Source of the DNA: Diaporthe sp. PMI_573
Taxonomy: Eukaryota > Ascomycota > Sordariomycetes > Diaporthales > Diaporthaceae
NCBI GenBank assembly: GCA_021399435.1
Contig: JAJTUP010000014.1
Coordinates: 992,001 to 1,056,000, forward strand
DNA length: 64,000 bases
Reading direction: 5' to 3'
How positions within the stretch are numbered: position 1 is the stretch's first letter; the number at the start of each line of letters is the position of its first letter. A program made the translations under genes and the position numbers. The notes under the pieces are model-generated. The model made no database searches and had not been told where the DNA came from. It worked only from the letters and a program-made list of their open reading frames with translations. This document shows positions 24,077 through 37,104 of the stretch, in pieces.

Positions 24077-27000
24077 TATGAAGACAAGGTTGAGTGACGA
24101 GGGAAGAATTCAAGGATATGACGATGAGGATTGATTAAGCGAGTGAAGAGCTCTGAGGTGATTGTTGCGATGGAAAGACCATATTGAGAAATTATGGGAT
24201 CACGCACTATTTTATACACAAGAGTCTAGTCCATGAGGCCTATGGCGCCGTATCATAAATCTCCACGGTCTAGCAGAGGGCCTCAAGCCCCAGCATACAA
24301 CACGCCAAGTCTGGCCAGACAAATCCGAAGAAATGAACCTCCAATGGGACTTCAGACAGACCTGCCCACAAACCGCTACGGATGGACGTCAGAAACAAGG
24401 ATTGAAGGGCTTTGGCTCCACGAAATTTTGATAAAGGTTGGATACGGACATATGCAACCTGAACCACCTTCCAACTTGGAACAAGATCTCCGTGCGAGCA
24501 GGTATTCTTTCTCTGTGCCTTGGACCTACCGCTGGGCTTATCATTCGGCTGGTGTCATCGTGTGGATATCAGGTGAACGTTTGGATGGCTACATGCATTT
24601 GAACTTGAGCGGGGGCAGGGATCACAGACCGGCCAGGCCTGGAGATATCGGCCGAGCCCATGATCGGGTATCGGACGCGGTTGATCTCATTTCCAATGAA
24701 AGAGTAATCATATGCATTCTTGGGTTTACGCTTATTCGTGCACTGAGATGTTTCAGGTGCGGGAAGTCCTGAAGATAATAAGACGTTGGCACCACTCTTT
24801 TGCTTTATATTCTGACATTCCTGCTTAAACACTGAGGGTCTTCGGTCCGGAATTGGATGTTGACATGCCATAGGTACAACAAGAAATGGGCAAAAATGCT
24901 TCAGATCGAAGCCACTCTGATAGTAATACGTAGCACACAACATGCAGGAGGCATGTCGCTGTCACTGGTGTCTCCTTACCCAGATAAGCTTTAGTACTGC
25001 AACCCCTGGCGCGGGACGCGTGGCCTGCACACTGGGGTAGCATTTGCGACCTCCTCTCCCGGCACATATGGCTGATAGTTGCCCCGGTCTAGCCCAGCTA
25101 TCAAGATAGTCAGCATGGCATTCTGTCGATGTGCGGCACGAGTGGTGGTCTGTGGTGCGCCGTCCACGGATTCCGAATGATACAGTACTTACATCTTGAC
25201 AGGCAGTTGGGAAGAGGGGACAACAACTGATATCAAGTCCTTGCATTAACATGGGGGAACCAACTTTGCCGCCAAGTTGATCTACATGCCCATTCCCCCG
25301 GATTCTGATACCCTGCAATGGAACACACCAACTGCGCCAGCCAGTCTCCCTATCTGGATACCTAGGTGCTAGTGTGCGCCGCCTACGGATCATCACGTTG
25401 TCTGACTCGTCGAACCAAACGCATGCACTCAAGAGAGGAGCTACCCAAATATTGGAGGTAGTTCTTGCGTCGAACCTCTCAGAGAAAAATCCGCAAAAAG
25501 CCTTGGGGGTGAAGCTGAGGTGACTCGCAGGGCGTTGACAGCATTCGTATCTAGTGTGAAAGTCGCTGTGTCTACGCCCCTAGATGACGGAGATGGGACA
25601 TTTTTGAGTTGCTTCGCCGTCCCTCGTGGCAATAAGAGTGGCTACGAGCCTGGAAATGCAACTTCCAGCGGCAATCGGGATGTGGGTGAACATGGTGGCA
25701 TGACCCAGATACTGCATGTTCCACGCCATGACTGGGTGGCACACCGGCCTGCACGAACTCCTAGCCTGCCATGATAGGACTAATAATCATGTAGTAAAAC
25801 CGGATGCTAGGGTGCCCACAACAACTGACATGTCTGTGCCAAGGCCTTTAAGAGCCGAGCCAAATAACATCATGTCCTGTAGTCCCAAGTGCTCCTCTCT
25901 CAGGAGCGAGTGTTGTTCTTCAGCAAGCTGCCCATGCCGGACCAGAACTTCACGCCCAGATGGCATGGGAGAGAAAGTTGTCTTCTGGTGAGGAGCATGA
26001 AGTCCTGGGTGAAACAATGCAGGAGCGGACTTAGCCATGCCATGACCGAGCACGTATTCTCTGCTTTTGATCGGTCCATCGAGAGCTTGAATCCGAATCG
26101 TTGTTATAGGTTAGATTAGTGACTTCGTACTGTGACGGTCCCCACTTTCGCTTGGCAAGATCCGCTGCCGCCTGGGCAAAGCTTGCTGAAAGCTTGAGCA
26201 TCTGGCCAAGCACGGGTGTGCGCGAGACATCCTCGCTCGGTGTGGGGCACTTTCTAAATGACCTTCACCTGCTGAATTAGGACTGTGTAGCACTGCACTG
26301 TTCAGGCCTTTGTGAAAACCTCTATCTAGTTGGTTCCCCGAATTGTTAGAGGACTACAGATTTCTCAACTCGAAGTAGACAATTTGCAGTCGCGTGTTGG
26401 CTAGGCTCTTTTTCTTTCGAACGTCCACGAAACGTAAATACCGGACAGGCTTTGGGGCCGATCCTGGCTGATTCTCAACAGCGTTTGGTTATTTGGTTAT
26501 CAAAGTCGGTGTAACTACCATTAACGCAAGTGAGGCAGACCCGGTGCTGTTGGAGAAGTAATCTCGGCCTTCGGCCTTCGGCATTCCGTTTTATTTTCTG
26601 TTCTTTTCCTTACAGACCTGATCCAAGGAACTTCGGTACTAGTATGGACAGAGCTCGGCTTGACCTTTCAGTCAATAAGTACATGAGAGCAGTTTTCAAT
26701 TACCTATGTCCAGTAAAGGTCTCCAGCTTAGGTTATAATTACACATTCACATATTTACTGGATGATCGTGATGCTTCGACCTCTCAGATTGTGTCCAGTG
26801 GCTAAGTTTCGTGTAAACAGTGATACGAGTGTCAGAGCTAGGTATGTAAAATTTTTATCCAGATTTGAAGTAGGGTGATTCCAGCCTACATTGAACTGAT
26901 CAACGCTTTCAGAATTCTAGACAAAAACTGTACTGGACAAGAATTCTAAGGATCTAGTGCCGAATGGTTCTGAATCATTGACCGAGAGAGCCATTGATCA

Positions 27001-27696
27001 GCTCTCAAACTTCTTCACTCATAGTAAATACGACTTCATTACAGTGTTCATGTGATCAGACTAGATCAATACAAACTGCAGCCGTAGGCATGGGATCCGT
27101 TCACCCTCTGACACCAAGCGGAGCTGGAGTTATGAGCGTTCAAGCCGGCCCGAGTCATAGGGGCTCCACATATAACCAGCCACTACACAAATCTGAGCAC
27201 ATACGGCCACAGATACAGGAAAATACGGGATCCCGTCCGCTCTCCCTTAGTCAAGTCTGTAATCGCTGGATTAGTAGTTGGGTCGGTGACGACCAGCGAA
27301 TACCCGGTGCTGTATGTTTTTGTTTAATTGTTTTTGTCTTTGGCCCTTTGTCTCTCTCTGTCCCACCGTCGTGTGGTGTTTGAAAATTTTGCAACCGCGA
27401 ATTAATGTTTACATTCTGCGTCAAGCGTGAAACCCAGCCCGACAGCATGGACATTAATTGACGGCGTTGACATTTTTCCTCTGGTTTCCTAGCGTTTCCT
27501 GTTGGCCGTAGACTGCTGGATACCACGTCTGATGTCCAAGGAAAGTAGATAGCATATTCGCTATTAATGGTCCATTTTGCAACGACATTCAGCTTCTTAT
27601 ACTTTTATCCTGTAGCCCTTCCTTCCTATCAAGTGCACATCTGCCAACTCATTTGCACCGCCGCCGTCTGATTCGAGATTCCAACAACCCTACGGA
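24077..27696. other. Gene-poor stretch upstream of the G1 peptidase
   Basis: No supported gene. Several frames (for example 24233-24772 plus and 24962-25432 minus) exceed 120 codons but show no recognisable motif and overlap one another. A tataaa on the minus strand at 24211-24216, 135-140 bp before the peptidase ATG, is a TATA candidate. Part of this stretch may be decayed coding sequence, as is shown for the adjoining 27697-28320. Confidence 0.5.
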
Positions 27697-28320
27697 CTAG
27701 CATGTGGCGCCGACTTCGAACGCACCAGCTGGGCACTTCGCAGTAATAAAGTCAAATGTGAAAGCGCCGTCGGCAATCATAGCGATCGTCTAGTCGTGGC
27801 TGAATGTGATAAAATCAGGCATATCAAGATCGAGATAAGACTCGCTTCAGTTAAGCGCAAAGTCTGTTACCCGGCCATTGCCTCCATTGTATTCGAGAAG
27901 TTCAATATCAAGATTATTCTCCATGTAGTCTAGATAGTTTGAAGATAATTACGTGTTCTTTGCGTCTATACATGCGACTAGTGAGTAGGATCGACTGGTA
28001 TCTTGAACCTCCTGCGTGACGCGGTAAACGAAGCGGTCAAGGGCATGAGCCTCGTATTTGCTCCATATTTCCCATTTGAATAACCCTTACTGGTCTGCAA
28101 TTATGAAACCATGGTCAAAATGAATACATTTCAAAGCTCTAGAACTGTCTATCGTGAAGGCGCTCGTACAACAAATTGGCTGAAATGAGCGGGTGGGTTT
28201 GATCATGTCGAAACATGTGCTGGTGGTCCGCTCGAAACGGGAATATCTTCTGGAGTTGTACCTACTCTGCGGCTGCGAACAGTGAGAGATTTGAGAATAG
28301 ATGCACGTTTGTCTTTTTTC
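27697..28320 (-). pseudogene. Decayed protein-coding gene with C-to-T-type stops
   Basis: Reading one minus-strand frame gives a continuous protein-like sequence: ALKCIHFDHGFIIADQ, stop, GLFKWEIWSKYEAHALDRFV, RVTQEVQDTSRSYSLVACID, stop, YLDYMENNLDIELLEYNGG, NGRVTDFALN, stop, SESYLDLDMPDFITFSHD, stop, IADGAFTFDFITAKCPAG, GAFEVGATC and a final TAG. The four internal stops (28087, 27949, 27847 and 27790 on the plus strand) are TAA, TAA, TGA and TAG. Each is one C-to-T change from CAA, CAA, CGA and CAG. That is the footprint expected of repeat-induced point mutation or cytosine deamination. The frame continues to about 28422. The family is not recognised. It resembles a small secreted or toxin-free hypothetical protein only in general character. 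Confidence 0.7.
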
Positions 28321-28422
28321 TCGACCAATTACATGAGTATAGCCAGGAAAATGGGAGTTCGGCTTGATTGTAGTACGAGGCGAGCGACTAGGTCGAATGC
28401 CCGCCTGTTTAGAACACACCAA

Positions 28423-29191
28423 GTTGACTGTATCACGCAGATATCGTTGCAGAGATCTCCCTTTGAGGTTTTATGTACATATCTGACTGGTCATCGTTTC
28501 AGGTAGCTTGGAGCGTGTTCTCCCATTTTAAACGCCCACGTCTGAATGTGTCGAGGTTTCCACGAGTTGCAAGCAACTTTGCATTTTGGTAGAAGTTGAT
28601 CACATTGCATGGACGCTTCCTGGTATACCATGGTGTCTTTCAGCCTCTGTATCCCGAAGACGGCTGCACACGAGCCATTTTGCCCATTTTTGTCCATGGA
28701 CGATCTGGGAGCCTAAAGAAGGCGCAAATGTGACTGGCAGTGAATCTAGATGTATATCAGGATTGAGTGCGCTGACCATGATTGAAGGGGGCTGAGACCA
28801 TCATGTAAATCTTTTCTCGAGATAGTCGATGACGACACGCAATCCAAACTGCAGATGTGGAGGACAAGAAAAGCTCACGTCTATGGTTGCATATGCAGTT
28901 GATCCCCGCTTTCCGCTCGACGCTTACGCTTCTCTTTTTCCCCATGAAACATCTATCTCATCTGCTTCTGGCCTTCATTACCGGCACGTCCGGACCTCTG
29001 TCTCGTGAGTCAAAGTGAGGAGTCTCCTTCAATTTGATAAAAGTACCTCATCTATTTGACGGTTGTTCAATTTGACACGCCCATAGGAGGGCCGCCATTG
29101 CTAGATTCGTACTGTTACGCTGTTAGTCGGGACTGCCACCACCAGTTCGAATGTTGGAATGTCAGCCCATGCATCATAATTCTTTCTATCA
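28423..29191. other. Intergenic before the monooxygenase
   Basis: No supported gene. Minus-strand frames at 28491-28697 and 28757-28945 are short and may belong to the decayed gene or be noise. The right end should hold the monooxygenase promoter. Confidence 0.45.
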
Positions 29192-31138
29192 ATGGATTCA
29201 TCCACCAACCCTGCTACCGCCAACGGAACAGTTCCAGGCATCAAAACTCGATACGGCAGGCCACTGCCACCTTCATGGATCCCTCTCTACCAGAAACATT
29301 CTGGCACGCCCACGCGCCGCCTCCGAATCGTCACCATCGGCGCCGCCGTGGCAGGGATGGGGTTCGCTTACAAGCTACAACACGAGCACAAGCTGACTAC
29401 CGAAGGCGTCGACGGAATTGAGGGTCCACTGGTGGAGCATACTATCTATGAAGCAAACGGAGACATTGGTGGCACGTGGCTAGTCAACACCTATCCCGGC
29501 GTGGCGTGCGATGTGCCGGCGCATGTCTATGCCTTTCCTTTTGAAGTGAGTTTGTTTGTTTCCCCCGTAGTCTAAGTACTGCCTGGACGGTACCCGGACT
29601 TCCACGTAAATAACCAATTGCACTGGGAAACTTACAATTTCTATTTAGCCTAACCCCACCTGGAGCTCCTTTTACGCCAGTGGCGATGAGGTGCTAGCAT
29701 ATTTCAAGCGAACGGTGGCCAAATACAATCTCGACCGGGATGTAAAGCTAAACCACAGGGTCGAGCATGCTAGATTCGATGAGGCGGAGGGGAGATGGCA
29801 TCTTAATATCCGGCGCGTGGAGACAGATGAGATGCTCGACGACACCTGCGACGTCCTCGTCTCCGCTACGGGCTTCCTCTCACACTGGCGTTGGCCTTCG
29901 ATACCTGGTCTGCACGACTTCAAAGGCCACCTCGCGCACAGCGCGGGCTGGGACTCACAAGGAGGATATGACTACAGCGGTAAGAGAATCGGTATTATCG
30001 GGAACGGCAGCTCCGCCATCCAAATCATGCCCCGGCTAGCCCCCGAAGCAGCGCAACTGGTCAACTTCATCCGCCACCCGACGTGGATCACCGCCGGATT
30101 GGGCTCGGCGGCCATCGACGGCGCTGCAAACTACACCTACTCGGATGCCGAGAAGCGAGAGTTTGCGGAGAATCCACAGAGTCTCAAGCAGTACCGAAAG
30201 CGCTTGCAGCAGTCGACTAACAAGGGATTCGAGCTATATGTGAAAGGGAGCCAGGCACAGGAGGAAGCGCACAAAAACACTGCGCAGGCCATGCTGGATC
30301 GTCTTGGGGGTGAGGAGGATCTGGCGAGCAAGCTGATCCCGGACTGGGAGGTGGGCTGCCGCCGTGCGACACCGGGACCGGGATATCTGGAGGCGTTCAC
30401 GAGGGACAATGTCTCACTCGTCACCGAAGGCATCGATCGCGTCACAGTGTCAGGTATTCGCACGCAGGACGGGAGGGAGTTCGATTTCGATGCCATCGTT
30501 TGTGCAACGGGTTTCGACGTGAGTCACCGACCACCGTGGCCGCTCATCGGGCGGACGGGTATTAGCTTGGCTGAGCACTGGAAGGAAGAGCCATATTCGT
30601 ACTTGAGTCTCATGGCGACTGGGTTCCCGAATTTCTTCATGTTTGGTGGGCCCAATAGTCCAGTGGGACATGGAAGTTTGATGAGCCAGTTGCAATGGAG
30701 CGCCGAATGGATGTGTAAATGGGTGAAGAAGATGGCTTGTGAGGATATCAAGTAAGTTCCCGATGACCCGTGCGAAGACGTCTGCCAATTCCACGGCAAT
30801 AAGACATGACTGACTTGCTAACTTGCCTAATCTAAAGACTAATTGACCCAAAACCAGAGGCGGTTGAAGAGTTCAACTCTTACGCTGATGAGATCATGCA
30901 GACACTGGTTTGGTCTGGAGGCTGCAGGTCATGGTATAAGAACCATCGCGTTGACGGGCGGGTCACGGCTGTCTGGGCTGGCAGCGCGATCACATACCAC
31001 GAGATGATTAAAGAGCTGCGGCCCGAAGACTTTGATATCGTATACAGATCTAGAAACAGGTTCAAGTTCATGGGCAATGGAAGGGCTGCTATAGAGAGTA
31101 AGCCTGGAGCTGATTTGGCATTCTATATATACAAGTAG
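29192..31138 (+). CDS. Baeyer-Villiger-type FAD monooxygenase
   Basis: Three exons: 29192-29545, 29649-30751 and 30838-31138, 585 residues with consistent phases. It has the two-dinucleotide-fold layout of class B flavin monooxygenases: an N-terminal FAD fold (RIVTIGAAVAGMGFAYKL), GGTWLVNTYPGVACDVPAH, the Baeyer-Villiger fingerprint FKGHLAHSAGWD, the NADPH fold IGIIGNGSSAIQI, and ATGFD near the C-terminus. The FAD-binding Gly motif is unusual: the second Gly of GxGxxG is Ala (GAAVAG). From family knowledge these enzymes insert oxygen next to ketones or oxidise soft nucleophiles using NADPH and O2. The substrate is unknown. It lies head-to-head in convergent orientation with a P450 relic and a siderophore transporter, suggesting a secondary-metabolism locus. 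Confidence 0.93.
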
Positions 31139-31356
31139 AGTACTTGCAGAGGAGATGGGAATGATGAGTCCAAATCACCTATATCAATGAGGTGGCTCAT
31201 TACATTTGGCGCAGGCGATCCACCCCCAAAGGAGACCAAGGACTTGTGCGGTGTTAGTCTTCCTGTCCCGCATTAATAATTATGAAGGCACGGGGAATAA
31301 AGGACCATTTGGTGTGCTGCAGCACTAAGAGAGGCGTGTTATGTGCACTCGATTCT

Positions 31357-31665
31357 TCATGAATCCTGAAGATCTCGTATCATGATTTTGGCCTTGGTAT
31401 CCGGCGAGCTTGAACCGTTAGGCATAGACTCGAGAATTGGCTTGTTTCCATCCCCAGGGAGCAGTTTGATGTCGAACTTGGTGAGAAGATGGGCGAGGAC
31501 CACCTTCATTGTGATGCTGGCAAAGACCCTGCCGGGACAGGCTTGCGAGCCGCCGCCCCAGATTGTATTGTCGGGCCCGGGAACTGTAAATTGGTGCATG
31601 TCCTTATGACCAGCCTCTTGCCGCATCTTGTAGGAATGGCTTTCCTGACCAAGCTGATGTGCCAC
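31357..31665 (-). pseudogene. Cytochrome P450 C-terminal relic
   Basis: About 100 residues matching the end of a fungal P450: HQFTVPGPDNTIWGGGSQAC, followed by PGRVFAS, the Cys-ligand loop (family pattern FxxGxRxCxG, here with Trp for Phe and Gln for Arg), then the helix KVVLAHLLTKFDIKLLPGD. In this frame a TGA lies just upstream. The siderophore transporter ends about 80 bp further on, leaving no room for the missing ~400 N-terminal residues. It is therefore a truncated relic, not a gene with unseen exons. It suggests deletion of a P450 gene beside the monooxygenase. Confidence 0.85.
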
Positions 31666-31750
31666 CTGGACTTTTCATCGTAGTCACAAAATTTAGAAGT
31701 TGCCTGAGCGAGCTATAGGTGGGAGCCGAGGTAGAAGCAGTGGAGCTTCT

Positions 31751-33748
31751 CTACCACACGTTGCCCTTAGTCTGGCGTCCCCTCTCCTGCTCGACCTTCT
31801 TGACGTTGATGTCACGCCAAATGAAGACGCACACCGCCAGCAACGGGATGAAGCACCCACCGGCAATGACCATTTTCTTCTGAACATCGCTGTACGCTTC
31901 GATGATGGCATCCCTGATGGGGCTGCCCATTGGGTAGCTGAGTTGTGTCTCAAGGCTCTCGTAAATGCTCCTCGACAGGTTTTTGCTGCCCTCGGGGAGG
32001 AACTCCTCTAGCTTCTGTGGCAGAATGTTGGTCCAGATCCCGCCCGAGATGGCGAAGCCGATGGCTGCGCCGATCGAGCCAAACAGACCGTAAATGGCGT
32101 ATACGACGGCGATCTCCTGATGCGACACGGCGGAGTACACAGCAATGTGTGAGGTCATTGCGAGGATGCCCCCGGCGGCACCATTGAGTATCTGGCACAT
32201 GGCCAGGTATCCAACGTAGGCTCCGGGTACTCGGAAGTGCGTGAGAAGACCGGTCCCCAGGGCAATCAACGGTATACCGGAGTATATCGCGATGTACTTG
32301 AACCGTCCGAACTGGGAGATGGCCACGCCCACAAATGGTGAGAGAAACGATGACATGAGGGAGTAGGAGTTCAGGATATAGCCTGAATGCGAGATGCTGA
32401 GCTCGTGAACAACTTGGAGGTAGGAAGAGTAGTATGTGTCCCAGCAGCTTTTTTTGCATGGTTAGTACCAAAGAAATGCAATTTTCAATGGCAAAAAGCT
32501 TGCAGGAAGGGAATACCTTACAATATTGAGATGAACATAACTCCATAGGTCATTGAGGCTCCCAAGATAGTCCTGTCTTTGAGGAACTGGAAGGGTAGGT
32601 AGGACACCCGCGCAAAATACTTTTCCCAGAGACCGAACAGAGCCAAGGACACTACTCCGAAGATGATCATGCAAATAGGGCCAGCATCAGCCCAGCCTTT
32701 GGGAAACGAATTTGCAAGACTGAAGGGCAGAAGGATCAAAGCAAACCCGGCCATGCTCAAGAGCATGCCCACAACTATGCCCAAGCAAAGTCAGTCTCGG
32801 AAGCCAAGATTGTGCACAATTTAAGCGGAGAGGCAACTTGAGACGCACCATCAAATTCCCAAAAGTAGAACTGGCAGGACCGCCAGGCCGTCCTCCCGCT
32901 ATCTCGTTTGACGAGGATGCCCATTTTCTTGGCTTTCCTCTCCTCGATGACGAATATGACGAACATGGGGATCGAAAACCCAGCCAGAATGATGGCGAAG
33001 GCTCCAAACGCCCATCTGAAGTTAACGTCATTGTAAAACAACTCGGCGATCTTGGGCCATGCAAAGGTTGTAGCGATAGTCGGGGTGGTGTTGATACCAA
33101 CTATTATCATCCGGTTCTTTAAGGACGTCATATCCGCAACTATGATGTCGAGGGTATATAGAAGGCCGATGTGACCAACCCAGAATATGGTCTGCGCCGC
33201 CGCGTACGTCTCCACGTTCTGGCAGGTCGCCTTCATGATCATGCCGATGACGATTAGCAGGATCATGGCAGCAAACCCCTGGGCCCGTCCCCAAATATCG
33301 ATGATCTTGGCGATGGTGAGCTTGGATACGCCGCCCACAATGGTGGAGACGACGCTGGTGGTGGATAGCAGGCCATGGCTTCTGAAGGCAGAAGTGACGT
33401 AGGGAACTAATTCGGACTGGACGGATTGCAGTAGCATGTCGACGAAAGAGACAAGGTAGATCCTGGAGTTGAGGGCATTAGCTTGCGGCTTTACTTGGTC
33501 TTGAGCTTCCGTTGCAATTACATGGCGAAAATGACACAGAGCATCTTTGTTGACCACACAGACGCAGTAGCTTCTATTTTCTTGACACCTGCTTGCATGC
33601 CCCGGTCGATTTCCGGCTTTCCGTCGGAGCGATCGTGGACATCCTCCCTAGGGGCGACCTTCTCGACATCATGTTCCGGCTCGGGTCGAGTTTGGGCGAC
33701 GTGTTCAGGCCCTGTTTGAGCTGCCATACTGCCTTTGAGTGTGGACAT
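31751..33748 (-). CDS. Siderophore iron transporter (MFS, SIT/ARN family)
   Basis: Four exons: 33748-33522, 33462-32849, 32774-32522 and 32447-31751, 596 residues, the usual length for this family. The N-terminus is a long acidic cytoplasmic tail, then about 14 membrane segments. Family hallmarks are restored at splice joins: FAMIYLVSFVDMLLQSVQSE, WEFD-VVGMLLSM and SIFCWDTYYSSYLQVVHE. Others are VNFRWAFGAFAIILAGFSIP and the C-terminal RDINVKKVEQERGRQTKGNV. Siderophore transporters take up ferric siderophores by proton symport at the plasma membrane. The adjacent monooxygenase and P450 relic could relate to a siderophore or another metabolite, which is an inference. The start was chosen at MSTLKG. 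The upstream frame stays open for only a few codons. Confidence 0.93.
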
Positions 33749-36700
33749 CGCTTGCCGAAGTTCACACACAAAGCTGAAGCAGTTATCGTGCTCTCAAGAG
33801 GAAAAGTAACAGAATTGGAGAAAGAGGCTACGGAAACCCCTCTGCAAGGTATCCCGAACTTCCGACAGGTGAGACAAAACCTATATATTTTCTGCGGTCA
33901 TACACACATCTGCGCAATTCTGCAAGCCAAGCCATTCGGCCCGCCCAGTACCTCTCCTCTCGTAAAGTGGACTGATGCTGCTCGAGCGCCGGATGTAGAC
34001 GCTGCGTCACTTCTAACGATTGTAGGGCTTGGCTCATGATGAAAAAAATCTTCTTTCCGTAGGACAAGCATCCAAATCCTTCATCACAGATTGATATAGG
34101 CAGCAGAATAAGGGGTGCCGGCGTTACGAGATACCTTCTCACGAAACTCACCCAAGTAGGAAAAGAAAAGCCCGCAGGCAGAGTCCACCAGCGCCGATAT
34201 CGCCACCCGTGATTGGGCACCCGATGCCGTGGGGTCTCACCATCAGCGATTATCAGACGATCAGATAACACAACAGGTGGAGATCTGAACGGCCCGGAAT
34301 TCTAGCCATTACGTACCGAGATGGGGGTTCCGGTGCAGTGGAGAGCTCCCGAGCTAATCTTGACTTCGTTTGGTACTCTCGGCCGGGTTGTCGACTGTAC
34401 ATGGCCAATGGAAGGTAGTTTCACTTCCATTTCTTTCTCATTTACCCTGCCAAGCTTCATGGTTCCCAATCCTCCCGAAAGACCTGGATCGGGTATTTCA
34501 TGTATTGGCGAAGCTCTTGACCCATTATCAGTCTCGAACAGCATTGGAAGCGATCGTCTCGTGACATGCAGGCTGCACATAAGCAAGCACTGGAACGCTG
34601 CTCAGTCATGTTGGAAGGACCCATTCGTTTTCTCCCGATTCGTTGGGAGGAGCCGCGTCGATGAATTTTTCTTAAAGCCTGAAACAAATGGTGGTCATAA
34701 AGAGAATATTGCGTTTCTGTCGTGTCACGTAAGGGTGGATTCGGCCCCTGATACTGTGAAGCTTGCAGTGAGTCTCCAGTTCCACGCAGCTCAGCATCTT
34801 CTATAGTGTTGCATGTTTCCACACACATGTCACTGTTTGAGCCAGATACGCGAAGCCGACAGGAAGTGATGTCAAGAATTGCGGCTTCTTACAAGAAACA
34901 AGGCTAGAGCCAGCCCAGACGTGCTCGCCCCGGTCTCAGCGCGGACACCCGCACTGCTAGTATTACGGCTATTCGTGCAGTAGTTCTTATTAAGAATCTC
35001 GTTGTTGCTTAAGTAGGCAAATTTTCTATTTATATGGACTATCTACACACTGAAAATCCGGTGCCAGGCGTTTAGAAGGTCACAGGAGTCAGAGATGCCG
35101 TTGGTACTAGATACCTCCAAATCTGCCAACGACGTTTTCTTAGACTGAGGGAGTCCACACTATTAGGATTCAAATCAGTATCTAGGTAAACAACAGCTGG
35201 CACCGTTGGATACTTGGCTCGGTGCTTACTGAGAGAGAGTTCCGCGGACTTTAATGTCAGCACCTGCTATGGCCAGGACCGTTAACTCATCAACCACCCC
35301 TAGCATGGTGTTATTTGTCATGTTCAGCTGTCCGCTAGTATGGTTTCGCGCACGAAAATAAATTTTTCTTAGCCTTGGACTACTTTCGATGCTCAAATCG
35401 GCACACACTCCCAGGTATGCGACAACCACGGCGGTGAAGTTATTGTTGTCAAATTGCGCAAGTCCCTGTTTGACTTCCAGTCGCGGGGCTTCGAAGCCTG
35501 TGGCAATATTGATGGTCAGCATTCTGACCCAAACCAGGCCGGGTAGGTGGATTTTCACTTTGCTCCGTTGAGATGGACCGTGAAAGGACCAATACTATTT
35601 CGGTCAGGTAGGTCAGTTTTGATGAGTAGGCGGTTTGCAGCGATCCTCATGTCACAAGTGGAAGCTGGTTCAATCTATTCGAAGGATTGTAAGAAGGTAA
35701 CTGCGACTGTGAATTTCTGTGCTGCTGTAATGCCAATTATAAAGTTCAGGATGTTCATGGCGGGCAGAGACTCAAAGTGAATGCTTCCAGCCATTGCAAC
35801 AGCGAGCATCGATTTTTTGAATAGTACAGTGAGGTTGTTCAACACCAATATGACAGTCATAACGGTCAAGGATGGAACACTGACTGAATACCTACTATTC
35901 TCCAGGAATATATCCACGTTTCTCTATGGCGGACCCGATATGTCGATCTCCGCCGGCGAGGTTGTGGCTCTGGGGACCCAATACAATCGATCCACGCTGT
36001 GGAGCACACTGGAGCTGGAGACTCTGGATCGAGTGTCTGAACGCTAAATACAGCAGTCAGGGGGCTGCAGTCTGAGCAAATATTCCAGTCTGTTATTTGT
36101 GAACAGCACAGTGATAAAATACCATTAAGCGGGTTTGGCAATAAGAATGGGAATGTTACCACAGGCAGATCACGAGCGCGGTTGAGTCTAGTGTTCAAAA
36201 AAGGCCTCTCGGCGTATAATACATGTATCAACTACAAGATGTCTCTTCTTGAACATCTGGGGTGGAGTCATTTTTGCCGTGCTAAGTCGAGAAGCTTTCA
36301 AGATTTTCCAAGGCAGGCGATAGCTGACAGAAGCGCGGAACATCTCAGGTCGTTGTTCGTGCCGAATCGTTGAAATAGCCTAGTTCCACAATGTAGAGAC
36401 ACAAGACCTCTACTGCATCTCGAGTGACTCAATCCACTGCCCGATTTACGAATCACCTGCGGCACTCAAACCTCCCCCCGGGGCTACTAGTAAGTTGGCT
36501 GCGCCGTACGCTTGTCATAGGTGTTTCGAACCAGAGTCATCATGCCTGGTCTAGGAGATGCCATCAAGAGGTGGCGATAGGCTTCATGGCAATGATATTC
36601 CGAAGACGCCCATGGGGGCGAAATGATATGGCTGGCTCCAATGTATAAATTAAGGTGGAAGAAGACAAGGTTCACACAATGGGCTCACCAGGTTTCTCGT

Positions 36701-37050
36701 CGTCCCCAAATTATCCTGTTTACATCGGGGCGTTTATACTCGCGTACACCATGTTTGGAAGGGACAAGCACAGGTGCCTTTCCGCGTTAGGATGCACGAT
36801 CCAATGTGCCAGGACCTTGTCATCCTGGAATGTTTGCCCCCCCCCCCCAAACCCCCTAGGCCGAGACGCTGCAGGTAAAGGGGGGTTCCAAACACTTGCG
36901 GAGATTGTATTCACCTCGCAGAAGTTTAGCGCATTTTTGGGTAGAGTGTGTTCCAGATCTGCAGGAGCGGTCTCAGTATCAAAACATGACGACACGGGGT
37001 AATTAAGTGTAAAGCGGCAAAGCCGTCGAACAAACATGAAGATTGAAGGT

Positions 37051-37073
37051 TGCAGGGGGGAAAGTCCCCTGCA
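37051..37073. repeat. Short hairpin, 8-bp arms
   Basis: TGCAGGGG (37051-37058) pairs with CCCCTGCA (37066-37073) across a 7-nt loop. It lies just before the AT-rich block and may mark the end of an element or breakpoint. Confidence 0.6.
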
Positions 37074-37104
37074 CGCACCTGGAGCTTGAATTAAACGGGA
37101 GGGT

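Noticed and set aside
24962..25432. 156-codon minus-strand frame
   Set aside because: No recognisable domain, and it overlaps other equally long frames on both strands. GC-rich sequence gives such frames by chance.
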